From Arthrobacter sp. ZGTC131 (GTDB lineage Bacteria > Actinomycetota > Actinomycetes > Actinomycetales > Micrococcaceae), in contig NZ_PJIK01000016.1 of assembly GCF_002929275.1 (NCBI RefSeq), positions 1 through 64,000 on the forward strand: a stretch of 64,000 bases of DNA, in the 5' to 3' direction. Shown piece after piece: positions 6,706-15,116 of the stretch. A program made the translations under genes and the position numbers. Under the pieces are notes generated by a model. It was not told where the DNA came from and searched no databases. It saw only the letters and a list, made by a program, of their open reading frames with translations. Within the stretch, counting starts at the first letter, position 1, and each line of letters begins with the position of its first letter.

Positions 6706-9700
6706 TTACTGGCCGTAGAAGACCTTCTCAAAGACACCCCGTGCGCGCCGGCTGACGCGCAGGTAGTCTTCCTCGAAAGCCGTTGCCATCCCTTCCTCGT
6801 ACCCGCACCACCGGGCAACCGCCTCCAGGTCGCGCCGGGAGGAGGGTAGCAGGTCCGACGCACGGCCCGTCCAGATCACATTCGCGGAACGGATCCGGCT
6901 GGCCAGCCGCCACGCGTCTGCGAGCAGCCCGGCGTCGGCTGCCTCGAGCAGCCCCAGGGAAGCCGCTGCCTCGATCGCCTTTAAAGTCGACGTCGTGCGC
7001 AGCCCGGGGTGCTGTCCGGCATGCTGGAGCTGCAGGAGCTGAACCAGCCATTCGACGTCGCTGAGCCCGCCGCGGCCGAGCTTGAGATGCCGGGCCGGAT
7101 CCGCGCCGCGCGGCAGCCGCTCGGATTCGACCCGCGCCTTGATCCGCCGGATTTCGCGGACGTCAGCTTCGGCGAGCGATGCCGGGTACCGGATCGGGTC
7201 AATCAGCCGGCGGAAATCCGCGGCGAGCTGGTCGTCCCCGGCGATCGGCCGGGCACGAAGGAGGGCCTGCGCTTCCCACACCAGTGACCACCGCCGGTAG
7301 TATTCGGCGTAGGACTCGAGCGACCTCACCATCGCGCCGCTCTTGCCTTCGGGCCGCAGGTCGGCGTCTACGGCCAGAACCCGCTCTGCCATGATTGCCG
7401 GCTTTAGCGGCTGCGTCAGCAGGCTCGACAGATGCCCAACGATCTTCGCGGCCTGGTGCTGCGCTTCATCATCCGACGCGCCCGGCAGCGCGCGGTGGAC
7501 GTACATGACATCGGCGTCAGAGCCGTAGCCGATCTCGCGGCCGCCCTGTCGCCCCATGGCCACGACAAGAACGGACGTCTTCAGCGGCCCGGAAGCGGCG
7601 ACGATGTTCTCGGCCGCACGCAAGGCGCCGCAGATGGCCGCCCGGTCCGTCTCTGCGAGGGCTTCCCCCACCTGGTCCTGCGCGAGCAGGCCGGCCGAGT
7701 CGGCTATGGCGATGCGCAGGATTTCCCGACGGCGGATCAGCCGGATGAGCCTCATGGCGCTTTCCGGATCCGCGTGCCGGGACATTTTCGACGCAATTTC
7801 CTGCCATTGGGCCTCGAAGCTGAGCGGCGCCAGTTCCTTGTCAGTCCCCAGCCATGCCACGGATTCCGGCGAGACCTCAAGAAGGTCGGCAATGAGCCGT
7901 GAATTGGACAGCATGTGGCAGAGCCGCTCCGCCGCCGCCGCGGAATCCCGCAACATGCCCAGATACCAGTGCGTGGTCCCCAAGGCCTCACTGACCCGGC
8001 GGAAGGCGAGGAGGCCGGCGTCGGGATCCACACCCTCGGCGAGCCAGCCTAAGAGGATGGGCAGCAGCTGCCGTTGCAGGGCGGCGCGCCGGCTGACGCC
8101 CGCGGTGAGCGCCTCGATGTGCCGCATGGCGCCCTGCGGATCGCGGTAGCCCAGCGCTGCGAGCCTGCCCTGCGCAGCCTCAGGCGTCAGGCGGGCGTCC
8201 TCGCTGCTGAGCTTGGCGGCAGTGTTCAGGAGCGGGCGGTAGAAGATCCGGTCGTGCAGCTCCCGGACCGAGCGCTTCGTTTTCTGCCAGGCGGCCATGA
8301 GTGCGTCCGGGTGGGGACGGTCGCTGGAGAATGGCCCCAGGACTGCCTTGGCCAGCGCCCGGAGCGCGTCCTCCTTCACGGGCATGAGGTGGGTCCGGCG
8401 CAGCTGAAACAGCTGGATGCGGTGCTCGAGCAGCCTCAGGTAGCGGTAGGCGTGATCGAACTCGGCGGCGTCCGCGCGGCCGATGTAGCCGCCCGTGGAG
8501 AGGGCGGCGATCGCCGATGTGGTGTCGCGGCGCCGCAGTGATTCGTCGGACTTCCCGTGGACCAGCTGGAGGAGCTGCACAGTGAACTCGACGTCCCGGA
8601 GCCCGCCCCTGCCGAGCTTGATCTGGCGCTGTTCCTCCGCCGGCGGAATGTGTTCCGTGACGCGGCGGCGCATGGCCTGCACGGACTCGACGAACCCCTC
8701 CCGGCTCGCCGAAGTCCAGACCAGCGGCGAGACCGCGTCCTCATACCGCGTGCCAAGATCGGCGTCGCCGGCGATGGTCCGGGCCTTGAGCAGCGCCTGG
8801 AATTCCCAGCTCTCGGCCCAGCGCGCATAGTAGCTCTGGTGCGAGGCGAGTGTCCGGACGAGGGGCCCGGACTTTCCCTCGGGCCGGAGGTTGGCGTCCA
8901 CTTCCCACAGGCCGGGTTCCCGCGCCGGAGACGAAATGGCGCGCGAGATGCCTGAGGCCAGCGCCGTGCCGATGGTGTTGGCCCGGGCGTCGTCCGGCTG
9001 CCCGGCTTCGACCACATAAATGACGTCGACGTCGGAGATGTAGTTCAGTTCGCGGGCACCGCATTTGCCCATGCCGATCACGGCCAGGGCCACGTCCGCG
9101 ACCTCGGCGGGATCGAACTGTGCGGCGGCCTCAGCCCGGGATACGGCAAGGGCGGCTTCGATGGCTGCCCCGGCAAGGTCCGCGAGCTCGGCCCCGACGG
9201 CTGGCATGAAGTCGAGCGGATCGGCGGCGCACAGGTCCTTGACCGCCAGGTCCACCACGCCCCGGCGGTACGCGGTCCGCAGCGCCTCGTAGGCTTCGGG
9301 GCCGGAGATCCCCGCCACGGGCCGGGATGCTTTCGGGTCTGCGCGGACCGCCCTGAGCAGCTGGGCCCGCAGCTGGTCCGGCGCCGCCTGCAGCGGTTCC
9401 GGGCTGGCGGTCACGTCGAAGGCGTCCAGATGCTCCGGATGGCGGATGAGGAATTCGCCCAGCGCCTCGCTGGCACCGAGGACGCGGTACAGCGGCTCGC
9501 TGGTATCAATGTCTGCCGCTGCCAGCTTCCTCAGGTCCGGGTGCTTCTCGATAAGCCGGACCAGGGACTGCAGGGCGGCGTCCGGGTTCGCGGCCAGCTG
9601 GAGCCCGGCGAAGAGCACGTCCTGGTCAATGCCTTCCAGTTCGCGGGCAGCCAGGAACCGCTCACCCTTTTCCAGGTCGCTGAAGCCGGCCGAAATAAGA

Positions 9701-9717
9701 CGGCGGGCGAGGCTCAC
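6706..9717 (-). CDS. glnE: Glutamine synthetase adenylyltransferase/deadenylyltransferase
   Basis: 1003 residues, full length for GlnE. Two nucleotidyltransferase halves are visible: GMGKCGARELNYISDVDVIY at about 213-232 and AMGRQGGREIGYGSDADVMY at about 720-739, each with the S-D-x-D metal-binding motif. Each is followed by LGRGGLRDVEF or LGRGGLSDVEW. The N-terminal half removes AMP from, and the C-terminal half adds AMP to, the regulatory tyrosine of GlnA1. It starts nine bases after the glnA2 stop with a GTG and is surely co-transcribed with it, as in M. tuberculosis (Rv2222c-Rv2221c). Confidence 0.97.
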   Translation of the reverse strand: MSLARRLISAGFSDLEKGERFLAARELEGIDQDVLFAGLQLAANPDAALQSLVRLIEKHPDLRKLAAADIDTSEPLYRVLGASEALGEFLIRHPEHLDAFDVTASPEPLQAAPDQLRAQLLRAVRADPKASRPVAGISGPEAYEALRTAYRRGVVDLAVKDLCAADPLDFMPAVGAELADLAGAAIEAALAVSRAEAAAQFDPAEVADVALAVIGMGKCGARELNYISDVDVIYVVEAGQPDDARANTIGTALASGISRAISSPAREPGLWEVDANLRPEGKSGPLVRTLASHQSYYARWAESWEFQALLKARTIAGDADLGTRYEDAVSPLVWTSASREGFVESVQAMRRRVTEHIPPAEEQRQIKLGRGGLRDVEFTVQLLQLVHGKSDESLRRRDTTSAIAALSTGGYIGRADAAEFDHAYRYLRLLEHRIQLFQLRRTHLMPVKEDALRALAKAVLGPFSSDRPHPDALMAAWQKTKRSVRELHDRIFYRPLLNTAAKLSSEDARLTPEAAQGRLAALGYRDPQGAMRHIEALTAGVSRRAALQRQLLPILLGWLAEGVDPDAGLLAFRRVSEALGTTHWYLGMLRDSAAAAERLCHMLSNSRLIADLLEVSPESVAWLGTDKELAPLSFEAQWQEIASKMSRHADPESAMRLIRLIRRREILRIAIADSAGLLAQDQVGEALAETDRAAICGALRAAENIVAASGPLKTSVLVVAMGRQGGREIGYGSDADVMYVHRALPGASDDEAQHQAAKIVGHLSSLLTQPLKPAIMAERVLAVDADLRPEGKSGAMVRSLESYAEYYRRWSLVWEAQALLRARPIAGDDQLAADFRRLIDPIRYPASLAEADVREIRRIKARVESERLPRGADPARHLKLGRGGLSDVEWLVQLLQLQHAGQHPGLRTTSTLKAIEAAASLGLLEAADAGLLADAWRLASRIRSANVIWTGRASDLLPSSRRDLEAVARWCGYEEGMATAFEEDYLRVSRRARGVFEKVFYGQ

Positions 9718-9726
9718 GGCAGCCGC

Positions 9727-11067
9727 CTAAAGGATGGCGAGGTTGCGCTGCAGCTCATAGGGCGTCACCTGGAGGCGGTAGTCCTGCCACTCGGCCCGCT
9801 TGTTGCGCAGGAAGTGTTCGAAGACCTGCTCGCCCAGGATCTGCGGCATGAGTTCCGAATCCTCCATGGCGCGGATGGCGTCATGCAGGCTCGCGGGGAG
9901 CGGATCGTGGCCCATGGCCCGGCGCTCCGCCGAGCTCAGCGACCAGATGTCGTCCTCCGCCGCGGCGGGAAGCTGGTAGCCTTCCTCAATCCCCTTGAGC
10001 CCGGCACCCAGGAGCACCGCGTAGGCGAGGTAAGGGTTGGCTGCCGAGTCGATGCCGCGGTACTCGATGCGGGCGGACTGACCCTTGCCCGGCTTGTACA
10101 GCGGAACACGGACCAGGGCCGAGCGGTTGTTATGGCCCCAGCTCAGGTAGCTGGGCGCCTCTCCCCCGCCCCACAGGCGCTTGTACGAGTTCACGAACTG
10201 GTTGGTCACGGCGGTGAATTCCGGGGCGTGCTTCAGGATGCCGGCGATGAACTGACGGGCGGTTTCCGAGAGCTGGAACTCGGCACCGGCCTCGTAGAAC
10301 GCGTTGGTGTCGCCCTCAAAGAGCGAGAAGTGCGTGTGCATGCCGGAGCCCGGGTGCGCCGTGAACGGCTTGGGCATGAAGGTGGCGTACGTGCCCTGCT
10401 GCAGCGCCACTTCCTTGATGACGGTCCGGAACGTCATGATGTTGTCCGCCGTCTGGAGGGCGTCCGCGTAGCGAAGGTCAATTTCGTTCTGTCCCGGCCC
10501 GGCCTCGTGGTGGCTGAACTCCACGGAGATGCCCACGGACTCGAGCATGGTCACCGCGGTGCGGCGGAAGTCCTGTGCCACGCCGCCGGGGACGTGGTCG
10601 AAGTAGCCGCCCTCATCCACCGGAATGGGTGAACCGTCCGGACCGGGCTCCTGGGACTTGAGGAGGTAGAACTCGATTTCCGGATGCGTGTAGCACGTGA
10701 AGCCCATGTCTGCGGCCTTGGCCAGGGTGCGCTTCAGGACGTTGCGCGGATCGGCGGCAGACGGCTCGCCGTCGGGCGTCAGGATGTCGCAGAACATGCG
10801 GGACGTCTGCTCTGTTTCGCCGCGCCACGGCAGGATCTGGAACGTGGACGGATCCGGCTGGGCCAGCATGTCCGATTCGAACACCCGGGCCAAGCCCTCG
10901 ATGGCCGAGCCGTCGAAGCCCAGGCCCTCCTCAAAGGCCCCCTCGACTTCTGCCGGCGCCAGCGCCACAGACTTGAGTGAACCCACGACGTCGGTGAACC
11001 ACAGGCGCACGAACCGTACGTCACGCTCTTCGATCGTGCGCAGGACAAACTCTTGCTGGCGGTCCAT
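9727..11067 (-). CDS. glnA2: Glutamine synthetase GlnA2 (non-adenylylated type)
   Basis: 446 residues, the length of M. tuberculosis GlnA2. It has the glutamine synthetase motifs FVRLWFTDVVGSLK, GFDGSAIEG, PEIEFYLL, KPFTAHPGSGMHTHFSL and NNRSALVRVP. Where GlnA1 has the adenylylation loop with tyrosine (DLYELP), this protein reads DDIWSLS with no tyrosine, so GlnE should not modify it even though the two genes share an operon. GGAGAAGAGG lies upstream of the ATG. It may serve glutamine or isoglutamine formation under other nitrogen conditions; in other actinobacteria some GlnA2-type enzymes have no clear physiological role. Confidence 0.95.
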   Translation of the reverse strand: MDRQQEFVLRTIEERDVRFVRLWFTDVVGSLKSVALAPAEVEGAFEEGLGFDGSAIEGLARVFESDMLAQPDPSTFQILPWRGETEQTSRMFCDILTPDGEPSAADPRNVLKRTLAKAADMGFTCYTHPEIEFYLLKSQEPGPDGSPIPVDEGGYFDHVPGGVAQDFRRTAVTMLESVGISVEFSHHEAGPGQNEIDLRYADALQTADNIMTFRTVIKEVALQQGTYATFMPKPFTAHPGSGMHTHFSLFEGDTNAFYEAGAEFQLSETARQFIAGILKHAPEFTAVTNQFVNSYKRLWGGGEAPSYLSWGHNNRSALVRVPLYKPGKGQSARIEYRGIDSAANPYLAYAVLLGAGLKGIEEGYQLPAAAEDDIWSLSSAERRAMGHDPLPASLHDAIRAMEDSELMPQILGEQVFEHFLRNKRAEWQDYRLQVTPYELQRNLAIL

Positions 11068-11181
11068 GAAGGCCTCTTCTCCGGGTCAACGTCCATGCCC
11101 CGGGTCCGTTGATGACGAAGCCGCGGCAGCTCTCGAATCACTTTACTAAGCATTTCGGCGCGGTGCTGGCGCAGCTGCGGC

Positions 11182-11201
11182 GCGTAACACAGCGTTAACA
11201 C
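11182..11201. repeat. Short direct repeat in the glnA2-panB intergenic region
   Basis: GCGTAACAC and GCGTTAACAC lie next to each other in the 265-base divergent region between glnA2 and panB, about 115-135 bases before the glnA2 start. The pair could be a regulator site; there is no further support. Confidence 0.3.
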
Positions 11202-11320
11202 GATAGGTGTGCCCCAGCGGTGTCCGGCGGCCGTCCGCGGCGCACGCTCGTACGCCAGGTTGTGACGCGAATCACCGGGAGGCCCCCGCCGCCCGGTAGC
11301 TAGGACCCGGCGTCTCGCAT

Positions 11321-11332
11321 TACGCTCTAGCC
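11321..11332 (+). promoter_or_regulatory. Candidate leaderless promoter -10 of panB
   Basis: TACGCT (11321-11326), six bases, then ATG at 11333. There is no Shine-Dalgarno before the ATG. Confidence 0.5.
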
Positions 11333-12238
11333 ATGGCCTCAAGCAGCAGTTCCGACTCAAGCACGTCCGCGGAAGTACCGGCACCTTACGGCAACGGACC
11401 CGCGGGAGCTGCGGCGCCGGCGTCGGAAACCCCCAAAAAGGCCGTGTCCCGAATCCGCACGCACCACCTGCAGCAGGCCAAGACCAACGGTGAACGCTTC
11501 GCGATGCTGACCGCCTACGAGCAGTACTCGGCCGAGATCTTCGACCAGGCCGGCATCGAGGTCCTGCTGGTGGGCGATTCGGCGTCAAACAATGTGTTCG
11601 GCAACGAAACCAGCCTCCCCGTCACCGTCGATGAGCTTTTGCCGTTGTGCCGCGCCGTCTCGCGTTCGGCGAAGCGGGCGCTGGTGGTGGCGGACCTTCC
11701 TTTCGGCAGCTATGAGGTATCGCCGCAGCAGGGGGTTGCCACTGGCGTCCGTTTCCTCAAGGAGGGCCTGGCGCACGCCGTCAAGATCGAGGGCGGCAAG
11801 TTCTATGAGGAAACGGTCAAGGCCATGGTGCAGGCGGGCATTCCGGTCATGGCGCACATCGGCTTCACGCCGCAGAGCGAGCACTCCCTCGGCGGCTACC
11901 GCGTGCAGGGCCGCGGCGATGACGCCGCGCGGCTGATCGAGGATGCCGCCGCCCTCGCCGACGCCGGCGCGTTCTGCATCCTCATGGAAATGGTTCCCGC
12001 CGAGACCGCAGCGGCTGTGGACGCGGCAGTGCAGGTGCCCACGATCGGTATCGGGGCCGGCAACGTAACCACCGGCCAGGTTCTGGTATGGCAGGACATG
12101 GCGGGGCTCCGCGGCGGCAAGATGGCCAAGTTCGTCAAGCAGTACGCGGACCTGCGGACAACATTGAGCGATGCCGCCAAGGCCTACGGCGACGACGTCC
12201 GCTCGGGCCAGTTCCCGGGTCCGGAGCACTCCTTCTAG
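11333..12238 (+). CDS. panB: 3-methyl-2-oxobutanoate hydroxymethyltransferase
   Basis: 301 residues. This enzyme makes ketopantoate from alpha-ketoisovalerate and methylenetetrahydrofolate, the first step of pantothenate synthesis. Visible family motifs include [54 protein letters not shown], and [22 protein letters not shown]. The first 40 or so residues are a low-complexity S/A/P extension that most homologues lack. The start at 11333 is nevertheless favoured, because TACGCT ends exactly six bases before it. It is divergent from glnA2 and convergent with the SPOR-like gene. Confidence 0.96.
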   Translation: MASSSSSDSSTSAEVPAPYGNGPAGAAAPASETPKKAVSRIRTHHLQQAKTNGERFAMLTAYEQYSAEIFDQAGIEVLLVGDSASNNVFGNETSLPVTVDELLPLCRAVSRSAKRALVVADLPFGSYEVSPQQGVATGVRFLKEGLAHAVKIEGGKFYEETVKAMVQAGIPVMAHIGFTPQSEHSLGGYRVQGRGDDAARLIEDAAALADAGAFCILMEMVPAETAAAVDAAVQVPTIGIGAGNVTTGQVLVWQDMAGLRGGKMAKFVKQYADLRTTLSDAAKAYGDDVRSGQFPGPEHSF

Positions 12239-12282
12239 GACGCATCCGCTTCTAGCACGCATCATCGCGGGGGGGCAGTTGG

Positions 12283-12447
12283 TCAGTCCTCGTCGCCCTT
12301 TTCCCAGGCTTCGTTGCGTGCCTTGACCTTTTCGAGGGCGTGCTCCGCTTCCTGCCGGGTCTTGTAGGGGCCAATCAGCTGGCTCCAGTCCGACAACGCG
12401 TCTTCTTCGACCTCGTGGGTGTTCACGTTGTACCAGTACTCGGGCAT
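12283..12447 (-). CDS. Small SPOR-like protein
   Basis: 54 residues from the ATG at 12447, which GAGGA precedes by seven bases. The sequence EYWYNVNTHEVEED...SQLIGPYKTRQEAEHALEKVKARNE resembles a minimal SPOR-type repeat and matches small actinobacterial proteins annotated as SPOR domain-containing. True SPOR domains bind denuded glycan strands at the septum, but this one has no signal peptide or membrane segment, so it would be cytoplasmic. Its role is unknown. A longer frame to 12513 adds an arginine- and glycine-rich stretch that is probably untranslated. Confidence 0.8.
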   Translation of the reverse strand: MPEYWYNVNTHEVEEDALSDWSQLIGPYKTRQEAEHALEKVKARNEAWEKGDED

Positions 12448-12562
12448 CGACGTTCCTCGCTTCCGGTGGCCGCCGGGCCCCCGCCGACGTGATCCACGTA
12501 ACGTAAACCGCAACCGGGGCCGGGATGCCGCATAAATTTACATGGCAATCTGCGCTGCCTTA

Positions 12563-12574
12563 TATGATCAATCT
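12563..12574 (+). promoter_or_regulatory. Candidate leaderless promoter of map
   Basis: TATGAT (12563-12568) matches TATAAT at five of six positions and is followed by six bases and the ATG at 12575. TTTACA (12537-12542) resembles a -35, but the spacer of 20 is long. No ribosome binding site is present. The earlier in-frame ATG at 12542 would lie inside this promoter. Confidence 0.65.
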
Positions 12575-13453
12575 ATGCCTTCCTTAGCCTCGACCGCACC
12601 CACCGGCACGCTCACTCCGGGATCTGTCAGCCCGCAGCGGCCTGTACCCGCGTCAATCCCGCGGCCCGAGTACGTCGGCAAGCCCGGCCCGGCGAAATTT
12701 ACCGGCTCCGAGGTGAAGTCGGCCGAGACCATCGAGAAAATCCGCATCGCTGCCCGGATAGCCGCGCAGGCGATCGTGGAAGTGGGAAAGCACATCGCGC
12801 CTGGCGTCACCACCGACGAACTGGACCGGATCGGCCACGAGTTCCTGCTGGACCACAACGCCTATCCCTCCACGCTCGGATACCGCGGCTTCCCGAAGTC
12901 CCTTTGCTCCTCGCTCAATGAAGTGATCTGCCATGGAATTCCGGACACCACGGTGGTCCAGGACGGCGACATCCTCAATATCGACATCACGGCGTTTATC
13001 GGCGGAGTGCACGGCGACACCAACCACACCTTCCTGGTGGGCGACGTGGACGAGGAATCGCGCCTGCTCGTCGAGCGGACCAAGGAATCCCTCAACCGGG
13101 CCATCAAGGCGGTGGCTCCCGGGCGGCAGATCAACGTGATCGGCCGCGCTATCGAGTCCTATGCCAAGCGCTTCGGCTACGGGGTGGTCCGCGATTTCAC
13201 CGGGCACGGCGTCGGAGAGGCGTTCCACACCGGGCTCATCATTCCGCACTACGACGCCGCGCCGGCCTACAACACCGTGATCGAAACGGGCATGGTGTTC
13301 ACCATTGAGCCCATGCTGACCCTCGGCACCGTCGAATGGGACATGTGGGCCGACGACTGGACAGTGGTCACCAAGGACCGCAAGCGCACCGCCCAATTCG
13401 AACATACGCTCCTGGTCACCGAATCGGGCGCCGAAATCCTCACGCTTCCCTGA
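12575..13453 (+). CDS. map: Methionine aminopeptidase, type I
   Basis: 292 residues. It removes the N-terminal methionine from new proteins using two metal ions. The catalytic residues sit in the usual order: ICHGIPD, then [19 protein letters not shown] (two metal-binding aspartates), [12 protein letters not shown] (histidine), FTIEPML (glutamate) and AQFEHTLLV (glutamate). An N-terminal extension of about 40 residues with PRPEYVGKP is typical of actinobacterial MapB-like forms that carry an SH3-binding-like linker. I chose the ATG at 12575 over 12542 because of the leaderless promoter just upstream. ppgK follows 83 bases downstream on the same strand. Confidence 0.95.
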   Translation: MPSLASTAPTGTLTPGSVSPQRPVPASIPRPEYVGKPGPAKFTGSEVKSAETIEKIRIAARIAAQAIVEVGKHIAPGVTTDELDRIGHEFLLDHNAYPSTLGYRGFPKSLCSSLNEVICHGIPDTTVVQDGDILNIDITAFIGGVHGDTNHTFLVGDVDEESRLLVERTKESLNRAIKAVAPGRQINVIGRAIESYAKRFGYGVVRDFTGHGVGEAFHTGLIIPHYDAAPAYNTVIETGMVFTIEPMLTLGTVEWDMWADDWTVVTKDRKRTAQFEHTLLVTESGAEILTLP

Positions 13454-13536
13454 CGCCGGCCGGCCGCGCCGCGGCCCCATCCGGCAAGCCACCCCTGCCC
13501 TCCCGAGCCCCCTACCCTGCCACGAACGGAATCCCA

Positions 13537-14340
13537 TTGGCCAAGAAGGACGAAAAGACCCGCAAGAACGCACCGCTGATTGGCATCGACATCGGCGGAA
13601 CCGGAATCAAGGGCGGCATCGTCGACCTGAAGAAGGGCAAACTGATCGGCGACCGGTTCCGGCTGGCCACGCCCCAGCCGGCAACCCCGGCAGCGGTCGC
13701 GGAAGTTGTGGCGCAGGTGGTTGCAGAACTGTCGGCGCGCCCCGACGCCCCCGAAACTGACAGCCCGGTTGGCGTGACCTTTCCGGGCATTATCCAGCAC
13801 GGCGTGGTCCACTCCGCCGCCAACGTGGACAAGAGCTGGATCGACACCGACATCGACGCGCTGCTGACGGCCCGGCTGGGCCGCCCCGTGGAGGTCATCA
13901 ACGACGCCGACGCCGCAGGCCTCGCGGAAGCCCGCTACGGCGCAGGCGACGGAATCCGCGGCACGGTCCTCGTCATCACGCTTGGCACCGGCATTGGCTC
14001 GGCGTTCATCTTCAACGGCCAGCTGGTGCCCAACGCTGAACTCGGCCACCTCGAGATTGACGGCTTCGATGCCGAAAGCAAAGCCTCAGCCGTGGCGCGG
14101 GAACGGGACGGCCTTAGCTGGGAAGAGTACAGCGTGCTCCTCCAGCGTTACTTCTCCCACGTTGAGTTCCTCTTCTCCCCCGAGCTGTTCATCGTCGGCG
14201 GCGGCATCTCCAAGCGTGCAGACGAATACCTGCCGCACCTGAAGCTGCGCACCCCGATCGTTCCCGCCGAATTGAAGAACGAGGCCGGCATCGTCGGAGC
14301 TGCCATCGAAATCGCACTGCAGCACGACCTGGCGAAGTAG
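13537..14340 (+). CDS. ppgK: Polyphosphate glucokinase
   Basis: 267 residues from a TTG start. A ROK-type sugar kinase that phosphorylates glucose using polyphosphate (and often ATP), as known for Arthrobacter and Mycobacterium PPGK. Motifs include the phosphate loop GIDIGGTGIKGGIVD, GVTFPGIIQHGVV, the catalytic INDADAAGLAE and the adenosine-binding LGTGIGSAF. The lysine- and arginine-rich patch KKDEKTRKNAP and the DGLSWEEYSVLLQRYFSHVEFLFSPELFIVGGGIS ending are typical of the polyphosphate-dependent branch. A longer frame would overlap map and is unlikely. It ends at a strong bidirectional terminator. Confidence 0.93.
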   Translation: MAKKDEKTRKNAPLIGIDIGGTGIKGGIVDLKKGKLIGDRFRLATPQPATPAAVAEVVAQVVAELSARPDAPETDSPVGVTFPGIIQHGVVHSAANVDKSWIDTDIDALLTARLGRPVEVINDADAAGLAEARYGAGDGIRGTVLVITLGTGIGSAFIFNGQLVPNAELGHLEIDGFDAESKASAVARERDGLSWEEYSVLLQRYFSHVEFLFSPELFIVGGGISKRADEYLPHLKLRTPIVPAELKNEAGIVGAAIEIALQHDLAK

Positions 14341-14395
14341 CTCCGGGGCACCGCCCGTAGCGGAGGCTCCCACAGCACCGGACCGGCCACAAAGA

Positions 14396-14430
14396 AAGGC
14401 GGCAGACACGTTGTCTGCCGCCTTCTCTTG
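14396..14430. terminator. Bidirectional terminator between ppgK and nrdR
   Basis: AAGGCGGCAGACA (14396-14408) pairs perfectly with TGTCTGCCGCCTT (14412-14424) with a three-base loop. CTCTTGT follows on the plus strand, and the minus-strand tail is also T-rich (TCTTTG). It serves both convergent genes. Confidence 0.88.
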
Positions 14431-14484
14431 TCCTAGTGGAGCCGGTGGCGGCTGCGGCTTCCCCTCCGCTGCCGCCACCGGAGC

Positions 14485-14997
14485 TTAGAGCGGGCTCTTT
14501 TCGGAGCTCTTGCCTTCGGAACGTTTCGCGTCCGCACCCTTGGCTTCCACTTCGGCCTCATGGCGAAGCAGTGCGATGGCGGACTCGAAGTCTTCCAGCG
14601 ATTCGAAGGCCTGGTAGACGCTGGCGAAGCGAAGGTACGCCACCTTGTCCAGCTTCTGCAGTGGGCCGAGGATGATCAGGCCCACCTCGTGGGCATCGAT
14701 CTCCGCCGCGCCCGAGGCCCGGATGTTTTCTTCGACTTCCTGCGCCAGCAGGGCGAGGTCGTCCTCGCTGACCGGCCGGCCCTGGCAGGCCTTGCGGACG
14801 CCGTTGATGACCTTGCTGCGGCTGAAGGGCTCGCCCACGCCGGACCGCTTGATCACCGAGAGGCTGGTGGTCTCGACCGTGGTGAAACGGCGCCCGCACT
14901 CGGGGCATTGCCGGCGGCGCCGGATGGCGGAGCCGTCATCGGCCATGCGGCTGTCCACCACGCGGGAATCGGGGTTGCGGCAAAACGGACAGTACAC
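14485..14997 (-). CDS. nrdR: Transcriptional repressor NrdR
   Basis: 170 residues from the GTG at 14997, which GGAAGG precedes; an ATG at 15021 would add eight residues not usual in the family. The N-terminus is a zinc ribbon (CPFC...CPEC, residues 3-34) and residues of about 49-139 form an ATP-cone with [16 protein letters not shown]. NrdR senses the ATP/dATP balance and represses ribonucleotide reductase genes. The C-terminal 25 residues are a polar tail. Two NrdR boxes lie upstream, so the gene should repress itself. No nrd reductase gene is in the window. Confidence 0.96.
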   Translation of the reverse strand: MYCPFCRNPDSRVVDSRMADDGSAIRRRRQCPECGRRFTTVETTSLSVIKRSGVGEPFSRSKVINGVRKACQGRPVSEDDLALLAQEVEENIRASGAAEIDAHEVGLIILGPLQKLDKVAYLRFASVYQAFESLEDFESAIALLRHEAEVEAKGADAKRSEGKSSEKSPL

Positions 14998-15068
14998 GCT
15001 GTTCCTTCCCCGGTGCGTCATGGCGCTCCGGCTTCAGATGGGCCGGAGCTTGTTCCGGATCCAGTTTA

Positions 15069-15084
15069 CGGCTACATGTAGCTG
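15069..15084 (-). promoter_or_regulatory. NrdR box (proximal)
   Basis: The core CTACATGTAG (15072-15081) is a perfect palindrome and resembles the NrdR consensus acaCwAtATaTwGtgt. It lies about 75-90 bases before the nrdR start and exactly 32 bp from the second box. Confidence 0.7.
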
Positions 15085-15100
15085 AATAACAAGCCTGTAA

Positions 15101-15116
15101 TTACTACATCTAGTGG
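15101..15116 (-). promoter_or_regulatory. NrdR box (distal)
   Basis: The core CTACATCTAG (15104-15113) fits the NrdR consensus and ends next to the hisD stop. Tandem boxes three helical turns apart are the known NrdR arrangement, so the 32-bp spacing is strong support. Confidence 0.75.

Noticed and set aside
9430-10632. Long plus-strand open frame (400 codons) opposite glnE and glnA2
   Set aside because: Shadow of strong minus-strand genes in GC-rich DNA; composition is V/G/R/H-rich with no recognisable domain or ribosome site.
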